NCBI RefSeq assembly: GCF_964355755.1
Contig: NC_092671.1
Coordinates: 8,133,001 to 8,197,000 of the forward strand
DNA from: Antedon mediterranea
Lineage: Eukaryota; Echinodermata; Crinoidea; Comatulida; Antedonidae
Length of the DNA: 64,000 nucleotides
Direction: 5' to 3'
Part shown: piece after piece, positions 12,271 through 25,195 of the stretch
Numbering within the stretch: position 1 is the first letter of the stretch
How the letters are laid out: each line of letters starts with the position of its first letter
Notes under the pieces: model-generated
The model's database searches: none
The model's input: only the letters and a program-made list of their open reading frames with translations
Told to the model about the DNA's origin: nothing
Made by a program: the position numbers and the translations under genes

Positions 12271-12436
12271 GGAGTTGAGTTGTAGCTCGATGGTTATGAT
12301 GCTTGGCTACCACTCCAGGGGTCCTGGGTTTAAGTCCCGTCACATGTCAGGATTTTTTTTCAGGACAAAATTACAACTCCACTCCCAAAGACTTTGTTTA
12401 TGTAGAGCATCTTGTGAATATGTTTGTCTTGTGAAC
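12271..12436 (+). mobile_element. tRNA-derived SINE, copy 1
   Basis: A tRNA-like head with a box A-like stretch (TAGCTCGATGG near 12283) and a box B-like GGTTTAAGTCC at 12327-12337, followed by a unique tail. It aligns along its length with 54844-55020, including the shared tail TTTATGTAGAGCAT and ATGTTTGTCTTGTGAAC. The tRNA-like part is bracketed by an inverted repeat: GGAGTTGAGTTGT at 12271-12283 and ACAACTCCACTCC at 12373-12385, with one mismatch. It lies within a 141-codon open frame that I regard as accidental. Confidence 0.75.
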
Positions 12437-13806
12437 CTCTCTCTCACTTTGAGGGTCCCTAATGATCAGCAATTGCTGGATGGATCACCCTCATTAAATA
12501 TGGTCCAAAAAAATACTGTGAATAAATTCAGAAAGTCTTTCAACGTTTCTTTAAATACTATGAAGTTAATTAACGATCGGTCTAATCATAAAGGCTGTCA
12601 CTCAAATCAACCGGTTTTATTCATTTGCAGTTATAACCTTGTATATTATCAAATTATCTGTACGGATTTAAGTCTGGCTTTAGAGATTTTATAAAACAGA
12701 TTGGAAATATATCCAATAATATACGATGTTCTCGCTTCAAAAATAAAATAAACAAAATCTATTCGACTGTAACATTTAAAAAGCATATTTCTTTTTCTTC
12801 AGCAGCAGTCAATCAGATGGAATTGTAAAACAGTAACCGTAATATATCTCAAATATATCGCGGATACATATGATTTTATCATTAACCAGTTTACCCTCGG
12901 GTGTCGTTTTATTCATCTATAAAGGATCTTTATTAATACGCACCATGTTAATATGACTGGAAACACAGTAGAAATGGTTTAGTTAGGCCTATAATATGTA
13001 GTTTCCATTATATTATAAAAAGTATGGCCTATGTATTATTCGTCGATGACAGACATGAGTGAATTTAATAACATTTACAATGATTGTCATGGTTTTATTC
13101 AGAAAAATGAACTTCATGAATAAAATGGGGACATAAAATAGGTCTAGCGTATTTAGTGTAGGGACTTACAGTTTTCCACCTTTGATTAATTTCCTCAAAA
13201 GATGATCAAATAGATTTAATATAAAATCAAATTAGTTTTAACTAAATTTACTCAATATTGTTTTTTTTTATTTGAAAATTGTGATGATAAAATAATTAAT
13301 TTAACCAAACAACCCAAAATATACATTATACAATAAAAAATAAATAACAAATTCAACCCAATAACATATAATTCAAGATTTTACTTCAATATTGCTCATA
13401 ATTCTAAATTCTAGTTGTTTACATTCAGTTGTTTGCCAATAATCGAAACGATGAAAAATATATTATCTGGTGACAGAACATAACTTGTATAATGAGGGCG
13501 CACAAGGACGAAGATACAACGGACATGGCAGGCGACGGCTGGATTATGAAGATGCATTAAAACGCCTTCAATATCGTCAATAATAATCGTTTTATATATT
13601 AGCCCTATCACAATCGTACATTTTCTATTGAACTATCTATTTAATATCCATGATTGAGAAATACAGGTTGATACAGGATAAGTATAATGATCAAATGTAA
13701 GGGATACGAATTTATTAAATAAAGATTGGAGGCGTAACATTGAATCAAATAGTTCACATTAGCCATCAAATCCCATTAAAAGGATTGTAAGATTATCCGT
13801 AATTTC
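12437..13806. other. Intergenic DNA, nothing recognised
   Basis: A+T-rich, with a run of 10 T near 13260. No supported gene. Confidence 0.5.
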
Positions 13807-13875
13807 TGATTGGTCAAAATTAATCACGTTGCGCGTGCGTCGTTGTATTGAGTCCTATGGAGGAACCAAGCTTAA
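13807..13875 (+). mobile_element. Relic of MITE family A (right end only)
   Basis: TGATTGGTCAA, CACGTTGCG, CGTCGTTGT and GGAACCAAGCTTAA appear in the same order as in the right half of the copies at 7992-8176 and 19687-19843. The left half is not recognisable. Diverged, so moderate confidence. Confidence 0.45.
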
Positions 13876-16800
13876 GAGTATGTTCTGATAAAGTTCTAAA
13901 GTTAAATATCGCCCTCTTTTTCTGTCTGAATCTATTTAACCTTATTGACCGTACTCTACAAAGATGTTTTTTTTTGTCAACCATAGTACACATTCTCAAT
14001 TAAATTCTATTTAAATTCCTGACAAAACCGTTTAATATCATTTTCATGTTAAAACAAATAATAATATTTTAATGATTTATGTTATTTTATATAATCAAAA
14101 AAGTATTTGGAAGAGACACAAGTCAATCAACCGATGATAGTTAAAAGTAATGATCCGTCGTCAGAAGTAATTTGGCGTTTATAGCTTTTGAAGAAGGGCA
14201 GGTTACGATAGAAAATATTTGTTTAATATTCATAATTATTGTGAATAATTTAAAGTACGAGTAAAACGTATTTCTGTTTAATTGAGTCATTTAATTTTCT
14301 GCAATATTAGATATATTTAAAAATCGTTGAAATAATTATGCCAAAATCTGTCGCAAAAGACGTTTCTCAATTTACTGAACAATTACCTTCTAAAGTTTGT
14401 TCCAGATGGGTTTTGATATTATGCATACCTTTTTCTGTATTGATTGCCTGCTTGCGAATAGGCGGCAAACTTGTAAATGCTAATCGTCTGAGTTAGGAGA
14501 GGTATTTGACAAATAAACAAATGTCATTGGTCCGTTGGGGTTAATTAAGTTGGACAAGTTAATTAGCATTTTGCTTATATGGACATATGAAATCGCATAT
14601 TGACATGAGAAATCAGATTAACAAAATATTTACATATAACAAAAAAGTAACGGGCCGATTAATATGATCATTTTGAAATAACAATAGGCATAATTGGCGC
14701 CAATTTTACCGCCCGTCTTGTTTTACTCATTTCTCCCTGATGAGTAATTAAGATATTAAATACTTAATTTTAAGAGATTGTTTTTGTTTCTTTAATGTTT
14801 GATAAAGATTTATTTTAATACTTCACTGCTGTGACAAAAGTTACTATAGCATAGGCCTAAATTCCAGACTCAAATAGGGGTCCAACTCATACAAATTGAC
14901 CATACTATTAGAACAATGATTACAGAATGTAGCCAATGAATTTATTGGGTCCCGAAGATGTCCCCTTAATATATAGATACATGCGAGAGTAAAAACTCTT
15001 TAGGCAATATTATATTCTTAAAGGCCGGGTGCGGGGAAAAGAAATCTATTTATCATACATTCCAATAATGATCAATCTAGGTTCCCCTATAATAATCCCC
15101 CATAATTTTTTAGATTTTATTTGTGTTACACGAGCTTGTTGAAAATAATCACTTTCTTATCAGTGGGGGATAGTTCAAATTACACAGTAAAATCTCTATT
15201 CTTTTGTACACAAATGTTGTAAATAGAGAGGCATTTAAAAAAAACTATGCAAAATAAGCAGTGTGGCAAAAATGTTATCAGATGACTAAATATAGGTAAT
15301 ATAACTTTAATTTTACGTTTCTGATATTTTTATTCAACTTCAAAAATTATCCATCGTATATCCACCATCTTTTTTCAAACATGTTATTAGGCCTATATTA
15401 GGATAAACTACCTAACTACTGAAAAAAGTCTTCCTGTTTTTTTTAGCAGAATTTTGCCAAATTTTGTATTTGACCATTTTAAGGGAAATTAATGTTTTTC
15501 GTCTTGATTTCTGTCAAATATTTGATTTATGTACAATTAACCAGATACTATATTTAAAATGTATACCTCAGCTTTAAAGCTTCCTTCAAGTTTTCGGCCA
15601 AACGGATTATGTATTCACAATGCGTATGACGCCATCTATCGATACAGAATAGACATTGACAAGACGATTATACAAAATAAGTGAAATAAAATACACACGC
15701 TGTTAAACAAAAGAGACCAATATCACCTAATCCCCATGTTAAATTAGGTACCTATGATAGAGTCTTCACTCTGATATAGCATACATTTCTAACAAAGAAC
15801 ATTATTTTACATAGACAACCTGCAAGAGCGCTTCTTCAAAAGGGTTCGTTGGAACAACGCCTGCGCGATTCATGCCAACTTGAGGAAATTCAAATGGTCA
15901 AAGTGCATCAATAACAACAGTTCATTCGAAATTTAGGCCTATCTGTTTCTTTAAATACATTGTGAAACAGTTGTTTATTTAATCCAAAAATGTGTGTGTT
16001 GAAAGTAGACCATCATGTTTGCTCCATCTTTTTTATATAAAGTGGTACGTATACAATACTGGAGTTTGACAATCAAAACAAACCAAATGTTCTTTTCAAA
16101 TGAAATACGTGAACCTTCTATTATATTGCGCTTTTTAATATTGTATATTTATTGTATAAAAAATATTTCACAATAACTAGATGTTATAATTATTAATCTT
16201 CATTACAATGTCTGAAGGTATATATTATGCTCATATAAAATAAGCACATACATTTCAGTAAAACACACAACTCGACTGGCAGTTAGCTATACGTCAAATC
16301 AAAATCGATGATGAAGCATTCTAAAATAAGGGTTGATGTTCTGTAACGAACGAAGCTTGGGTGTGTGAAGAAAAACTCATAATTGTGACGTGACCATAAA
16401 TCATCATTAGATTACTAAACAACATGAAAATGACCTTTATGTTTATGCAAATGAGAACAAGTTTTAGGCCCATAATGACCACATTGAAGAAGAGAATTCG
16501 TAAAAAGGTGGTAAATTCTACAGGTAATTATACAGGATGTACGCACAATCAGATAATCAACGAAGCTCGACCGAATTGTACACTTGCCGAATCACCGATT
16601 TCACTTCACCGAAGTATCTTTTCTAAGCTAAAAGAAAATGTCAAGAAAATATTATACACGTCTTTAAAAGACAAAAAAAAATTTAAAAATACAGACAGTT
16701 TATACACGAAGTATGTCTTTGTTAAAATGCTTTGTTATTTTTGTTTAGTAAAGATAGTACGCCGTGGTTATAAAATATCTGTCTTTTGTTTTCGGCACAC

Positions 16801-17330
16801 GATCCATAGATGTATATAATTGCAAATGAATAAACTTGATTTTGCCTGCAAATGGTTTACATTGTTAGTGTATATAGATTATTAAAAGCAGGTTGCGATC
16901 AAAAGGCCAAGATTTACTAAATTAAAGAAATTGTAAAAGTTCGTATAATCAGTGAAAATACACCGATACATCTGTAAGAAATTTGAAATCCAGCTGCACG
17001 ATGTAAAAGACAAATAATGCGTACTTTTCAATAAGGTAAAATCCGTAGCATTGACCCATCCACATGCACACGGCTATGGTTAAATTTCTGATCTCAACAA
17101 AACAATAAGGTAGATTTTAATTATGTTAATATTGTAATAAACGGTTTAAAGAATAGCAAAGTGTGTGCTTTTATTTATTATAGCGCATTCATTATAGTGA
17201 CCTATATAATTTGTTTTTAGTACAGAAACATCAGCCGTGGCACTCTTGTTATAGCCTATAATGATAAGAAAAAAAAACAACAGTGAGTAACATCACACAA
17301 CGACAACCGTTATAATAATAAAGTATAGCA
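13876..17330. other. Intergenic DNA without a supported gene
   Basis: Contains a segment around 14480-14770 that stands out by several TTAATTA/TAATTAG motifs and by a perfect palindrome AATTGGCGCCAATT at 14692-14705, which includes an E2F-type core. An open frame of 131 codons at 16424-16819 (Lys- and Phe-rich) has no recognisable domain. It contains a donor-like CAGGTAATT, and nothing supports it as a gene. Confidence 0.5.
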
Positions 17331-17555
17331 TCAGTTACAGCAGGAAAACAGCTGTATAGTAGTACAATTAGGAGGTAGCAACCCCACTTGTAGAAAGTGT
17401 CAGTTACAGTAGTAAACAGTTATAGTAACAAGATCAACACCATAATAGTTAGAAATTAACAACGCCACTATAGCCTAGTAGAAAGTATAGAATCAGTTAC
17501 AGTAGGAAAACAGCTGTAGTACAGTAATATATAACAATGCAAATAGTTCGAAAGT
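17331..17555 (+). repeat. Degenerate left flank of the 67-bp minisatellite
   Basis: Loose versions of the array motifs (CATCAGTTACAGTAG, AACAGCTGTAGTACAGTAAT, TAGCAAC) recur with irregular spacing before the regular array begins. Confidence 0.7.
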
Positions 17556-19165
17556 AGCATCAGCTACAGTAGGCAAATAGCTGTAGTACAGTAATATATA
17601 GCAACACAAATAGTTCGAAAGTAGCATCAGCTACAGTAGAAACACAGCCGTAGTACAGTAATAGATAGCAACACAAATAGTTCGAAAGTAGCATCAGCTA
17701 CAGTAGGAAAACAGCCGTAGTACAGTAATAGATAGCAACACAAATAGTTCGTAAGTAGCATCAGCTACAGTAGAAAAACAGCCGTAGTACAGTAATAGAT
17801 AGCAACACAAATAGTTCGAAAGTAGCATCAGCTACAGTAGAAAAACAGCCGTAGTACAGTAATAGATAGCAACACAAATAGTTCGTAAGTATGCATCAGC
17901 TACAGTAGAAAAACAGCCGTAGTACAGTAATAGATAGCAACACAAATAGTTCGAAAGTAGCATCAGCTACAGTAGAAAAACAGCCGTAGTACAGTAATAG
18001 ATAGCAACACAAATAGTTCGAAAGTAGCATCAGCTACAGTAGAAAAACAGCTGTAGTACAGTAATATATAGCAACACAAATAGTTCGTAAGTAGCATCAG
18101 CTACAGTAGAAACACAGCCGTAGTACAGTAATATATAGCAACACAAATAGTTCGAAAGTAGCATCAGCTACAGTAGAAAAACAGCCGTAGTACAGTAATA
18201 GATAGCAACACAAATAGTTCGTAAGTAGCATCAGCTACAGTAGAAACACAGCCGTAGTACAGTAATAGATAGCAACACAAATAGTTCGAAAGTAGCATCA
18301 GCTACAGTAGAAAAACAGCCGTAGTACAGTAATAGATAGCAACACAAATAGTTCGTAAGTAGCATCAGCTACAGTAGAAAAACAGCTGTAGTACAGTAAT
18401 ATATAGCAACACAAATAGTTCGAAAGTAGCATCAGCTACAGTAGAAAAACAGCCGTAGTACAGTAATAGATAGCAACACAAATAGTTCGAAAGTAGCATC
18501 AGCTACAGTAGAAAAACAGCCGTAGTACAGTAATAGATAGCAACACAAATAGTTCGAAAGTAGCATCAGCTACAGTAGAAACACAGCCGTAGTACAGTAA
18601 TAGATAGCAACACAAATAGTTCGAAAGTAGCATCAGCTACAGTAGAAAAACAGCTGTAGTACAGTAATAGATAGCAACACAAATAGTTCGTAAGTAGCAT
18701 CAGCTACAGTAGAAAAACAGCTGTAGTACAGTAATATATAGCAACACAAATAGTTCGAAAGTAGCATCAGCTACAGTAGAAAAACAGCCGTAGTACAGTA
18801 ATAGATAGCAACACAAATAGTTCGAAAGTAGCATCAGCTACAGTAGAAAAACAGCCGTAGTACAGTAATAGATAGCAACACAAATAGTTCGAAAGTAGCA
18901 TCAGCTACAGTAGAAAAACAGCCGTAGTACAGTAATAGATAGCAACACAAATAGTTCGTAAGTAGCATCAGCTACAGTAGGAAAACAGCCGTAGTACAGT
19001 AATAGATAGCAACACAAATAGTTCGAAAGTAGCATCAGCTACAGTAGAAAAACAGCCGTAGTACAGTAATAGATAGCAACACAAATAGTTCGAAAGTAGC
19101 ATCAGCTACAGTAGGAAAACAGCCGTAGTACAGTAATAGATAGCAACGCAAATAGTAGAATGTAG
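17556..19165 (+). repeat. 67-bp minisatellite, about 24 tandem units
   Basis: A head-to-tail array with a 67-bp unit (starts at 17556, 17623, 17690, 17757 and so on; one unit is 68 bp). Each unit runs AGCATCAGCTACAGTAGAAA, AACAGCCGTAGTACAGTAAT, AGATAGCAACACAAATAGTT, CGAAAGT. Units are nearly identical and differ mainly at four positions (GCCG/GCTG, GATAGC/TATAGC, CGAAAGT/CGTAAGT, AAAAA/AAACA). The order of variants partly repeats every five units (units 12-16 against 17-21), suggesting local block duplication. There is no open frame through it. It lies roughly midway between Hox3 and Hox2. Confidence 0.97.
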
Positions 19166-19686
19166 CATCAGTTACAGTAAAAAAAACAGCTGTAGTACCA
19201 TTAGGTAAGTAGCAACGCCACTAGTTAAAAGTATAGCATCAGTTACATTATGTAAACATGCTGTAGTAAAGTAATAGATACTGTGGAACACCAATAGTAG
19301 AAAGTAGCATCAGTTTTAGTAACAGTAATAGGTAGAAAGCAGTTAAACAGTAAATCATTTAAAAATAGTATATTACAGTAACAGTTATAATGATACAAAA
19401 ACAAGTAGCAGCAGGAAATAGTTGGATAGAACACAAACAGTAATAATAATAAAAAATAGTAGCAACATGGTTGAAGAAGAAGTTATATGTACAATTATGT
19501 TGTAGTTAGGGTGGTATGAGAAACATACGACAGTTATAGAAAGTAGCCGCAATTGTATTAGAGTTTACAATGTTGTACTGAATTAAGATTAACACCAACA
19601 GTTAATTGAAACAGCAGTAATATAAGTGTACAATAGTAGTAGAACTTGCAACAGCAACATCAACAGTAGTAGTAGTAATAGGAAGA
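19166..19686. repeat. Degenerate right flank of the minisatellite
   Basis: Diverged array motifs (CATCAGTTACAGTA, AGCTGTAGTA, AGTAGCAAC) fade out to about 19330. An unusual run of AGTAG, CAGTAAT and AGCAAC words, rich in purines and poor in T, continues to about 20520 and looks like older decay of the same repeat. Confidence 0.6.
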
Positions 19687-19843
19687 TAAAGCTTGGTTCT
19701 CACTGGAACGTAACGCAAGGACGTAAACGCAACGCAAACGTGTTGACCAATGACAAGCGACCGTTCGAATAATCCATCGTTTGTGATTGGTCAACTCACT
19801 TACATTGCGTTACGTCCTTGTCTTGCGTGGGAACCAAGCATTA
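19687..19843. mobile_element. MITE family A, copy 2
   Basis: 157 bp. It opens TAAAGCTTGGTTCTCACTGG and closes GTGGGAACCAAGCATTA. The same CGTAACGCAAGGACGTAAAC and TTACGTCCTTG blocks and the AATGACAAGCGA and TTTGTGATTGGTCAA blocks occur as at 7992-8176. The internal palindrome is shorter. No coding capacity. Confidence 0.75.
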
Positions 19844-22800
19844 CAAACATGAAGTGCAGCAAAATTGCAACACACGTTATAATAGAAAATATTGTAGCAG
19901 TTGGAGAAGCAGCATGCATTAGGCCTATAATGTACAGTACAGTATAGCAGCAACACCAACTATAAATAGAAAGTGCAGCGGTTGAAGAAGCAGCAACATA
20001 GTGTATAGTTGTAGCAGTATAGTGACAGTTAGATAGGCCTATATCAATATAAAGTATAAGCAGCAGTATTAAAGTGATATTATTATATTTGTCAGTAAGC
20101 AACTTAACAGTACGGTAATAATTTGGTTTTCATTCATTCGTTTTATTTCACAATTTCAAAATGTAATGCATTCTGCTTTTTCAACTGCTATAAAAAGATC
20201 AGTTGCAGTAATATAGTATTTTAGTATGCTTGACACCGACATTTGTAGGCCTATGTGTAAAAGTAGCAACTGTGACATCATCTTCATCAAAAAAACTATA
20301 TGAATATTAAAGAAAGGCCTTGATGCGAGTTGTATATTTTACTTATGATCATGCAGAGAAGATTGAAATTATACACTCTTCTCTGTTCAAGACTAACAGT
20401 ATCAGAAATAAGTTTCTGCAGCCCCATTGATATTATTAGAGGTATACAGCAGCAACAGAATAGTTGAATCATATATTACAAGTTGCAACACAGCAGTACA
20501 GTAGTATTGAGATCATTGAAAATATTCACATTACAATAACGTAGGCGGGTATTCGTAGCACGTTTACATTGGCATTATACTCGGCTTTCCCATGGGCCAA
20601 GACCAATTCCAATTTTAAACATTAAAACAACGTTTAAACGACAATTTAAAAACTATCCATTTTTATCTATGTTTATTTTTTATTCTTTTATACATTGAAC
20701 AATCATTAAAGAAAGAAATGACGAAGTATAAATACGCGGATTTAACGGTTTAAATATATGTATAAATGCATTCGATTTAGAATTAATCCCATGTGAACAG
20801 TAGCCACAGGGTCCAGAGCCCTTGTGATGTTCGGACAATGCGAGCGAGCGTTAGATCATATAGAATACTTAATTATTACGATACGCTCTTTGAACGATCC
20901 ACCGAAATTATTCAATATCTTTGTGAAATGTCGAATTCTTCACACCAAGCCAATGTTTATAGTAAATATATAACTACACATATACTATGACAATAATGAT
21001 ATTCAAATAATTTAATTAATATTTCACAAGACTATTATATTCAGTATTGTATTATTATTGTTTATAACTAACTGTAAAAACAGAAACATTTAAATTAAAT
21101 CAATTCTTTCTCGAAGACGATAATAAAACGATTAATATTATTATATAACTTTCTATGAAATTTGGATAATGGTAGCTCACAATATTAATACCGGTAGTGA
21201 TCTTATATTATTTTATTCGTCAATGTTCTTCTATAGCTCTTAGATTTGACTGGGTTTTGGGTTACGTGTGGTTATTATTGGCATACGTATTTTGCTGCTT
21301 TTTACAAATAAAAACAACGGACCTAAAGAAAAATGTTACTTATTATAACAATATTAACACATCCTTATTCTGGGTTTCTTTAAAATCATGTTTGGCAATA
21401 TCAGTATATTCTTTAAAAATAATACGTTTTAGTAAAACTCGAACAATGGATCACAATTTTACAATATAAGCGTAAATACAATATAGGTCAAATTACTTTT
21501 TCCTCCATGGATAAACAAACAACGAATATAAAAACTAAAGTGGAATATAATCTTAAAATGAGACGGGATTAACACCTCTTTGATGAGTTTAATGGAAATA
21601 AATTGGAAACGGTAGCTACAATTGTTCGGATTGCTTTGCATCGCATATTTACGTCATTAACACCACCGAGAGAAACAAAGACGAAACGCACGTACTAAAA
21701 AGCTGTTTATTTCTTCAGTTTGAAACGCGCGCACTTGTTCACATGTGCTTATCTTGTGACAGCCTATAATATCGCAATAGTTGTATTGTAAATTCATGTT
21801 TTAAGAAAATTTTTGAAATGATACCAATGAAAAACTTTTGAAATGAACCAAAGATCATCATTGGGCATTAAACATTATTTACATGTTTGAATCTATTGAA
21901 CAATAAACTGTCTCTTTAAATAAGTTATTTTCATAATTTCCAAGAATTTGCATATCGTTGTCTATATACAATACAGTAACCGGATACGGTTGTTTTCTTC
22001 ACTTTCTTTCTAGCTGTAAATCTTTACGTTTATGATTTGAACTTGATTGATAGGCCTACTTTTCTACTTTAGAAACTTATAACTTTAAAAAATAAATTCG
22101 TTTTTAAGTATATCATAATCCATAGTTTGTTATAGTAAATTTTAGATAGTATTGAATACGCCGTTTTGAATAATCTCACAATGCAGTATTCATAATGAAA
22201 TACAGTATAAGAAAATAAATTAAGGCCTAATTATAAATTGTGAACTTAATTTATTATTACTTAATTATTAGGCCTACTTAATATGAATAAAAAAAATCAG
22301 AGGTTTGTAAACTATTATAACAACGATATTGTATGCAATTTTTTTTGTGGAAAACCTATTTGCAATTATTTGCTAATGTTGGTTAATTTTAATGGATGAT
22401 AATTTGACATTAATCAGTTAAATATTCTAATATTGTTCAATGTTTGATATAACTTTTGAAATTATTGTATGAAAAGGACAGCTTTACGTAATAGGTACCT
22501 TCTATTTATTCGTATTTCTTTATACAATGCGAATTAATCGTATACAATACAATAGTGAATGCTTAATAATATTAATACACTTTATAATAATGATAAGTTT
22601 AATATGATTGTTTACATAACTGAACGATGATTTATCATTACTAACTACTTAAAAAACAAACAAATGCAAGCTCTATTCAACTTGTTGGTTAGAGTAAGAA
22701 AACAACTGTTTGTTGTTGCCACTTAAGTCTGTACTTTTAAGTCTGCTGTCATCGACGTCATCGCCGGAATGCTAATGCTTAATTTCGGAGGTCCATTATC

Positions 22801-25004
22801 ATTGTTGATTACCCTTGTATATGTTCATACCGTAGTTATTTGTAACTCATCAAATATATATATTTATATATCGGTAATCATCAATATATATAATGGTATA
22901 GCAAATACCCTCCCTAATTGTCCATTATATGTGTTGTGTGTTGTTTTATGATGATGTATTTTTCATTATATTTGATGAATATATTACGTGTAATGATGTA
23001 TTCTGACGCCATTAATCAGTTCATAATACTTAGTAAAATACCAATAAATCATCGGCCGATATACAAGCACTATTCACAGGTGTTTAAAACCTCTTGTAAG
23101 TGAATACTAAAAAATGTCATTCGATTTTGTCGATATAAAGCAATCCGAAGGATCAAAACCGTGAAGAAAAATATTATCGGCTATGCGCGACGTTTGCTGC
23201 TATAAGGATTATATAATACATTATTTTTTGTAACGTTTCCATTCAAGGTAAGCTATTTGTTTTATACTCATGTAGGGATTAAGAAGTATTGTTTGTGTAT
23301 ATTTCTGAGATATCGACGTAAATGCGGAATAGCGTTGAGTTGTGTTAGTCATATAGAAAACCCATTAATTTACCAAAACATTCGATTACAATAATTGATT
23401 GAACAATATCTTTATTAAAATAATATTGATTGCAAACAATTGTGTCCAACCATTACTAAATCAAAATAAAACTTTATATTATATGAAAGTTATATTATTT
23501 ATTGTTGTGCAGGCCTAATATATGATATCGTTACAAGTTCATGTAAACATAGGCCTACTCATATTTTGTATAACAGATTTCATTTACAACATAAATAGCC
23601 TATACCAATCAATACGTATATATCGTATACTTTCTTGATGTTATTCTTCCCTTCCTACTACTAAATAGGCATATTATCAAATATAAGAATTTTGTGTCGA
23701 GAATGTTGTAGTTCTTGAAAAACACAAGAGCGTTTATGGTCTTTAAAATTCATTTTAATGTACAATAATTATTACAATATAAAATTAAATAAATTTGGTG
23801 GCTAAAAATAAAAACTAAATTTTCTTTGGGTATTATATCCAAATGTAATAATTAAATATTAAATTAGTAATCTTGTAATTATTATAGGCTCATCCAACTT
23901 AATGGTTGATTTACACATTACAAATACGTAAACCTAACACACATTCGGCATCAAAGTTTTCTATTAAATATGTATAATAACCATTTTATTATTTCAACGG
24001 ATCAACGCACAGAAATGTTGACTCCCAATCATTGACACCGTATCGTACAATTTGCCGACAACTAGAATTTTTCTATTAATATAGGAACGAAATCAGATTC
24101 AAACTCTGGCATATCATTGCTTTGGCCTTGTCTACCAGATATGATGGATGATCTATTAAATACTATTCATAGCATTTTCAGATTGCATAACATGTTACCG
24201 ACGGTATAATTTGCGAGCTAGGCACTTTTCAAGGGCATTAATTATCGAAGAAAATTTCATATTTATTTCAATTACAATTTTATTTTTGTTTGAATTTGGA
24301 ATAAATAAATTATTTTAAGGCAATATAAAATAAAACGAAATAAAAAGAACTTCAGTAGTTATAGTATAGTAGCGAGATAATAAATTTTAAACACGTACTT
24401 TCTGAATCATATAATGTTAAGATAATCTAAATATTAGAAAGGTCAAAGAAATATGAATATGTTTAATGTATTATATTTACTTAATTATTTTAAATTATTA
24501 CTTACGTTATTAAATTAATCCTAACTGATTGGCCTGAAGATACAAATATTGTTTTAAGTCTTTTTGCTTGAAGTGTTTCTTTTTTCGATGTAAATAAGCA
24601 AGTGTATGTGTTTAACTTACATTAAGCATGAGTTAACGTTAATTAATTTAAGCGTTTAAAAACTATTATGAGGATTAGCTAAATCCGTTACGATTACCGT
24701 AATCCTTCAATAATTTAATCATGCATTCAATAAAAAAAAAATTAGTTTAATCGGTTGCCGATTAAGGTGATTTCGAAATTAATTTTAGAATACAAACAAA
24801 TTGTTCCTAAGGTCATTGAACTGAATAATACAGAAATGACTTCTATTTTATTTATTTTTGTTTGACTCATGCTTGTGTGGATTTACGGCATACATTAGCA
24901 CTTTATATTTTATGTAAAATATAATCAGGAAATATCTATTTCTCGGGAAAACTTCGATTTAAATGTATACCAGGAAAGAAAGATTTCCTTAGAGATGAAA
25001 AACT
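19844..25004. other. Long A+T-rich intergenic DNA
   Basis: The first 700 bases continue the AGCAGT-rich low-complexity sequence. A small perfect hairpin (CAGAGAAGA...TCTTCTCTG, 20354-20385) is present. After about 20.6 kb the sequence is plain A+T-rich with scattered TAGGCCTA palindromes (20247, 22052, 22271, 23551). Short open frames exist on both strands, none with a domain or splice context. Confidence 0.5.
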
Positions 25005-25195
25005 TCTGTTTAAAAAAATATTATTTCACTTATAAAAATACAAAAGAAACGGTTAATTTTAACAAAAACCATTGTTTTAAGTATGTTTTGCTTTTAAATT
25101 ACATTTTTCAGGTAAATTGTTTTTTTCGATCCAGTTTTTGGTCAAAGGGAATAACTATGTAACATTAAAATGGCATATTTAAAAAAAAAATTGAG
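25005..25195 (-). repeat. Dispersed repeat R, copy 4, reversed and truncated
   Basis: Read on the minus strand it gives AATATGCCATTTTAATGTTA, CCCTTTGACCAAAAACTGGA, TTTACCTGAAAAATGTAATT, ACCGTTTCTTTTGT and ATAAGTGAAA, matching the first two-thirds of the copies at 8656, 11261 and 49721. The 3' third with the GGGGGACAAT end is missing. Confidence 0.65.

Noticed and set aside
12269-12694. 141-codon + strand frame
   Set aside because: Its first part is the tRNA-derived SINE; the other SINE copy makes a different, shorter overlap. No domain.
16424-16819. 131-codon + strand frame
   Set aside because: Lys- and Phe-rich translation without any recognisable domain, A+T-rich codons as in the flanking non-coding DNA, no promoter or polyA context.
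17556-19165. CRISPR array
   Set aside because: Whole 67-bp units repeat with no variable spacers, in an animal genome: a minisatellite.
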